The notes below the pieces were generated by a model that worked only from the letters and a program-made list of their open reading frames with translations, was not told the DNA's origin and did not search any database. From contig JAFSXH010000290.1 in the NCBI GenBank assembly GCA_017444165.1, positions 1-9,457 of the forward strand: a stretch of DNA of 9,457 nucleotides. Direction: 5' to 3'. Numbering within the stretch: the first letter of the stretch is position 1; each line of letters opens with the position of its first letter. The DNA comes from a bacterium. Its GTDB lineage: Bacteria > Vulcanimicrobiota > Xenobia > Xenobiales > Xenobiaceae. This document shows positions 6,355 through 9,457 of this stretch, one piece after another. The position numbers and the translations under genes were made by a program.

Positions 6355-8184
6355 TTAATCTTCGGGCAAGATCGTATCGGCGAAATTGTCCATAATGCGC
6401 TCTTTGCGCATCTTTTCTAAAATGCTTTGGAACTGGGTAAACTTTAGGGTCTTTTGCTCTTTGACAGCATAACGTCTCCAGGTGACGCTCTCATCTTCCA
6501 TCTCTTGAGCACCGACGACTAAAATGTTGGGAACTTTGGAAGTGATGGCTGCACGGATCTTCTTGTTGAAACTATCGTCATCCAAATTGGCCTGAGCGCG
6601 GAAGAGTTCGTTGCGCAGAGAGGCGGCTATCTTTTCAGCATACTCGCCGAACTTTTCGACTGATACTGGCACTACCATAACTTGCAGAGGGGCCATCCAG
6701 GTGGGGAATGCACCCTTGAAGTGTTCCATCAAGAAGGCTAAGAAACGCTCATGGGTTCCTAACGGAGCTCTGTGGATACAATAGGGTGTATGATATTCGC
6801 CATCTTTACCCATGTAAACTAAGTTAAAGCGCGGAGGAACGGCAAAGTCGAGCTGATTTGTGGAGGCTGTCTCTTCGCGTCCTACTACGTTGCGAATTTG
6901 GAAATCGACTTTGGGGCCATAGAAAGCGGCTTCGCCAGGTACCTCTTCAAAGTCTACCTCCATAGAGCGCACAACTTGACGAATGGCATCCTCAGAGTGA
7001 TTCCAGGCTTCGGGGTTATCTACATATTTTTTAGTGTTCTTAGGATCATGCAAAGAGAGGCGCATCCAGTAACCTTCAATGCGGAATTTGTCGTAATAGA
7101 AGCGGTGCATATCCAAGACGGCGCGGAACTCTTCAGCCAACTGTTCGGGAGTGCAATAGATGTGGGCATCGTTCATGCACATGCCGCGCACACGCAAAAG
7201 GCCAGCCAAAGTACCTGAAGCCTCATAGCGATAACAATTGCCGTACTCGGCCAAGCGCAGAGGCAACTCACGATAAGATCGAGGGCGACTGCTGAATATC
7301 ATGTGGTGCATGGGGCAATTCATGGGCTTCAAATAGTAGTTTTGACCCTCGTCGATCTGCATCGGCGGATACATGCTGTCCTTGTAGTAAGGCAAGTGGC
7401 CCGAAGTATAGAAGAGCTGTTCGTTGGTTATGTGTGGAGTAGCCACGCGCTGATAACCAGCCCTCTGTTCTGTCTCTTTAGCGAATTTCTCCAACTCTTC
7501 ACGCAAGACCGTACCGTTGGGCAGCCAAAGAGGAAGGCCAGGACCTACTAAATCGGTCATGGTGTAAAACTCTAATTCTTTGCTGAGTTTGCGGTGATCG
7601 TACTTTTTTGCCTCTTCACGCAGGCGCAAATACTCTTTGAGTTCCTTTTTGTTGTTAAAGGCTAAACCGTAGATCCTAGTCAACATCTCTCGCGACTGAT
7701 CGCCGCGCCAATAAGCACCAGCGATAGAATCCAAAACGAAACAATCGCTGGGAATTTGCGCTGTGTTCTCTACGTGAGGGCCAGCACACATATCGGTGAA
7801 CTCACCGTTTTTATAAAAGTTTATATCTTTGCCCTCATCGATCAGCTCGCGCACATATTCGGCCTTGAGCTTTTCACCAGCTTTTTCCAAATAATCAACC
7901 GCTTCTTGAGGAGCCAAAGTAGTGTGAACAAACTCCTGCTTTTCAGCAATTATGCGGCGCATCTCCGCCTCAATAGTGGCTAATTTTTCAGGATCTAAGG
8001 GAGCTGAAAATTGAAAATCGTAGTAAAAACCGTTATCGATTGCAGGGCCAAAACCCAACTTTGTGTCAGGGAAGAGCCTCTGTACAGCTTCAGCCAGAAC
8101 GTGGGCGAGAGAGTGCCTTCTCTTGTAAAGGGGATCTTGCTCCTTCTCTTGAGCACTCATTCCAGAATATACTTGTCTAGCCAT
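6355..8184 (-). CDS. thrS: Threonyl-tRNA synthetase lacking the TGS domain
   Basis: Class II synthetase of 609 residues that charges tRNA-Thr and edits Ser-tRNA-Thr in the cytoplasm. The editing (N2/SAD) domain starts almost at once: H24-x3-H28 (HSLAH), and C133/H137 in CAGPH. The catalytic core has the zinc ligands C290 (MNCPMHH), H341 (MNDAHIYC) and H471 (IHRAPLG). Motif 2 lies at 313-334 (YRYEASG then LLRVRG), and motif 3 ends at HERF (478-481). The anticodon-binding domain spans about 497-595. The N-terminal TGS domain (about 60 residues in E. coli) is absent, and an in-frame TGA at 8220-8218 rules out a longer start. ATG at 8184 is preferred. A GTG at 8202 would add six residues but lies inside the AAGGTGG that could serve as Shine-Dalgarno, itself 14 bases from the ATG. 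Base content is visibly richer in GC than in neighbouring genes, as expected for strong expression or a different history. Confidence 0.97.
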   Translation of the reverse strand: MARQVYSGMSAQEKEQDPLYKRRHSLAHVLAEAVQRLFPDTKLGFGPAIDNGFYYDFQFSAPLDPEKLATIEAEMRRIIAEKQEFVHTTLAPQEAVDYLEKAGEKLKAEYVRELIDEGKDINFYKNGEFTDMCAGPHVENTAQIPSDCFVLDSIAGAYWRGDQSREMLTRIYGLAFNNKKELKEYLRLREEAKKYDHRKLSKELEFYTMTDLVGPGLPLWLPNGTVLREELEKFAKETEQRAGYQRVATPHITNEQLFYTSGHLPYYKDSMYPPMQIDEGQNYYLKPMNCPMHHMIFSSRPRSYRELPLRLAEYGNCYRYEASGTLAGLLRVRGMCMNDAHIYCTPEQLAEEFRAVLDMHRFYYDKFRIEGYWMRLSLHDPKNTKKYVDNPEAWNHSEDAIRQVVRSMEVDFEEVPGEAAFYGPKVDFQIRNVVGREETASTNQLDFAVPPRFNLVYMGKDGEYHTPYCIHRAPLGTHERFLAFLMEHFKGAFPTWMAPLQVMVVPVSVEKFGEYAEKIAASLRNELFRAQANLDDDSFNKKIRAAITSKVPNILVVGAQEMEDESVTWRRYAVKEQKTLKFTQFQSILEKMRKERIMDNFADTILPED

Positions 8185-8292
8185 AATAAAAAATGATTCC
8201 ACCTTGCTAGAAAATTTTCAACCAACTTTAGCACAGAAAAGGCAAAAATGAAACCCTGTAACCTTATTAACAAACAAATACAACTGTTAGGC
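8185..8292 (-). other. Gap between the permease-like gene and thrS
   Basis: These 108 bases separate two same-strand genes. There is no ORF, no hairpin terminator after the permease-like gene and no room for a T-box leader. A perfect palindrome GAAAATTTTC sits at 8210-8219, just before the thrS ribosome-binding region. TTGCCT (minus strand, near 8240) resembles a -35 box but has no matching -10. Read-through from the upstream gene is possible. Confidence 0.35.
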
Positions 8293-9348
8293 TTATGTCA
8301 GATACTTTTTCACTGTGTGAAGTGAGCCTATAAAGATGATTATGTACAATGAACAGAATAAAACTATCTTGAGTTCTGATTCAAATTGCAATTTCCATTC
8401 TAAATTTTTGCGTACAGCCCAATATTGGCTTTCATAAATTCGCACTATATCATCGTAAGTGTACTCTGCTATGTCTGTATTTAGAGACAGTGCTTTTTCC
8501 AAAAAAGGTTGCCATAAATGTGGATTATTCTTAGGCTGGACTGCTTCTGGATCTAAACCTTGACAGCTACTGAAGACTGCCTCAACTGGATTGAAATAAT
8601 TATTAATTTCGATAGAGCAATTACGTGTAAGATCCAGTGCAGAGATCAGGAGAAATATGACTCCTATCCCACAGAATAGACTCGATTTGTTTTGTATATA
8701 ACGCGGCATCCAAATACTACAGACAAAACAAGCTATCCAACAAAAAATTTCCAGATCGCTAAAATCAAAATAAAGTTTACCGTAAGTAAGCAAAGAGCAT
8801 GTTAATAAAAATTGAGAAAATCTGAGAGTAGAATTTTTACAGGCTTGGGAATTTTCCAGTTTTTGCAATCCACCTATCAGACCCAGAGAGATAGCTCCGA
8901 GTGTGGAAGTTATCGTTACAAAGAATATCCCCAGAGACGTGAAATAGTTCATCCCCCATTTAGTGAAAGAGAGTATAAAAATTATCAAATTGAATGCTAG
9001 CAGATCTAAAAGATAAAATTTGAAAAGAACCAGTACTTTAGCCCCTATTGCTATAAAAGTATCAATAGCGGTAATCTCTAAAGTTTTAAAGTACAGAGAA
9101 TTTTTATCTTCGTAAACACTCTTTGCTAAAATGGGAGCCAGGTGAAAGTAGGCGATAAGTATGAAACTTATAGCTGAATAAAAGTACAAAGATTGGCTTA
9201 TGCTAAGTTTGCAGAAACTCAAAAAACAATAAAAAAATAATCCTATTAAGAGTGAAACACAGAGATAAGATCCAGGAAATAAATTAATTCTTCCTTGATT
9301 GTCATTGTAAAGTTTACATTTTTCTCTGTTTATAAATCTCTTAATCAC
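8293..9348 (-). CDS. Multi-pass membrane protein resembling an ABC-2 type permease
   Basis: A hydrophobic 351-residue inner-membrane protein. Likely membrane segments lie near 28-47, 52-73, 103-128, 136-160, 177-195, 199-214, 224-240 and 326-343. The stretch after segment 2 (SVYEDKNSLYFKTLEITAID, 77-96, then GAKVLVL at 102-108) matches the pattern of ABC-2 permeases, where an E/K-rich coupling segment comes before 'GK' and the third helix. NPVEAV (254-259) also recalls the NPF/NPL motif common late in these proteins. A soluble loop (245-325) precedes the last helix. If correct, it pairs with an ATPase for export of an unknown substrate; no ATPase is in the window, and it may lie beyond the right edge. 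The start is GTG at 9348, the first possible after an in-frame TAG at 9360-9358. No good Shine-Dalgarno is seen, so the start is the least certain here. The family call is tentative. Confidence 0.6.
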   Translation of the reverse strand: MIKRFINREKCKLYNDNQGRINLFPGSYLCVSLLIGLFFYCFLSFCKLSISQSLYFYSAISFILIAYFHLAPILAKSVYEDKNSLYFKTLEITAIDTFIAIGAKVLVLFKFYLLDLLAFNLIIFILSFTKWGMNYFTSLGIFFVTITSTLGAISLGLIGGLQKLENSQACKNSTLRFSQFLLTCSLLTYGKLYFDFSDLEIFCWIACFVCSIWMPRYIQNKSSLFCGIGVIFLLISALDLTRNCSIEINNYFNPVEAVFSSCQGLDPEAVQPKNNPHLWQPFLEKALSLNTDIAEYTYDDIVRIYESQYWAVRKNLEWKLQFESELKIVLFCSLYIIIFIGSLHTVKKYLT

Positions 9349-9354
9349 GCTCTT

Positions 9355-9382
9355 ATTCTAAACTTACAAACAAAAAAGGCAA
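9355..9382 (-). promoter_or_regulatory. Possible sigma-70-type promoter of the permease-like gene
   Basis: On the minus strand TTGCCT (9382-9377) and TAGAAT (9360-9355) are separated by 16 bases. Transcription would start about seven bases downstream, at the GTG codon (9348), so the mRNA would be leaderless. This fits the lack of a Shine-Dalgarno, but AT-rich DNA gives many such matches by chance. Confidence 0.25.
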
Positions 9383-9426
9383 GAGTGGTAAAATTGATCT
9401 AAATTATTACTTGTTCTTATAAGTAG

Positions 9427-9438
9427 GAAAATATTTTC
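9427..9438. repeat. 12-base perfect palindrome
   Basis: GAAAATATTTTC reads the same on both strands, about 80 bases upstream of the permease-like gene. The shorter GAAAATTTTC at 8210-8219, before thrS, is similar. They could be protein-binding sites, but such A/T palindromes are common by chance in this base composition. Confidence 0.25.
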
Positions 9439-9457
9439 ACAATTGCTAAATAATGAA

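Noticed and set aside
6898..7551. Plus-strand open frames of 82-106 codons inside thrS
   Set aside because: They are antisense to strongly conserved synthetase sequence, have no ribosome binding sites and no recognisable product.
8185..8292. T-box or other riboswitch leader for thrS
   Set aside because: The gap is only 108 bases, with no stable stem set, T-box core or terminator.

Overview
The window is ordinary bacterial chromosomal DNA carrying eight protein-coding genes. I saw no RNA genes, insertion sequences, CRISPR or phage genes. Most of it is AT-rich by eye; thrS is clearly richer in GC. Start codons are ATG or GTG, and several have clear Shine-Dalgarno sequences. The organism uses the MEP (non-mevalonate) isoprenoid route (ispE). 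Exported proteins with signal peptides or many membrane segments are common. I cannot place the lineage from this window. The ThrRS without a TGS domain and the unusual endonuclease III C-terminus argue against a close relative of E. coli or Bacillus. A poorly sampled diderm phylum is possible, including relatives of Cyanobacteria (whose ThrRS also lacks TGS), but this is only a guess.

Layout. (1) Positions 47-679, plus strand: endonuclease III (nth), a base-excision repair enzyme. It meets the next gene tail to tail with a 22-base overlap. (2) Positions 4680-658, minus strand: a run of four genes that looks like one operon. It begins with a 92-residue single-pass membrane protein with a perfect Shine-Dalgarno. 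Next is a 649-residue secreted DUF3857/transglutaminase-fold protein that has lost its catalytic Cys and His. Then come ispE (CDP-ME kinase) and a MobA-like nucleotidyltransferase. The last three are packed very tightly: a 2-base gap before ispE, and a GTGA stop/start overlap between ispE and the nucleotidyltransferase. (3) Positions 4681-4871: a divergent intergenic region, extremely C-poor and G-rich on the plus strand over its right half. (4) Positions 4872-6293, plus strand: a CPBP (Abi/Rce1-type) intramembrane protease with an extra N-terminal extracytoplasmic domain and an acidic linker. It ends at a strong hairpin terminator (6302-6341). (5) Positions 8184-6355, minus strand: thrS without the TGS domain. 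(6) Positions 9348-8293, minus strand: a multi-pass membrane protein resembling ABC-2 permeases, upstream of thrS on the same strand.

The genes do not form one obvious pathway. The parts most worth following are the ispE operon, which ties an exported pseudo-transglutaminase and a small membrane protein to isoprenoid synthesis, and the CPBP protease encoded divergently from it. I found no convincing novel defence or mobile system.
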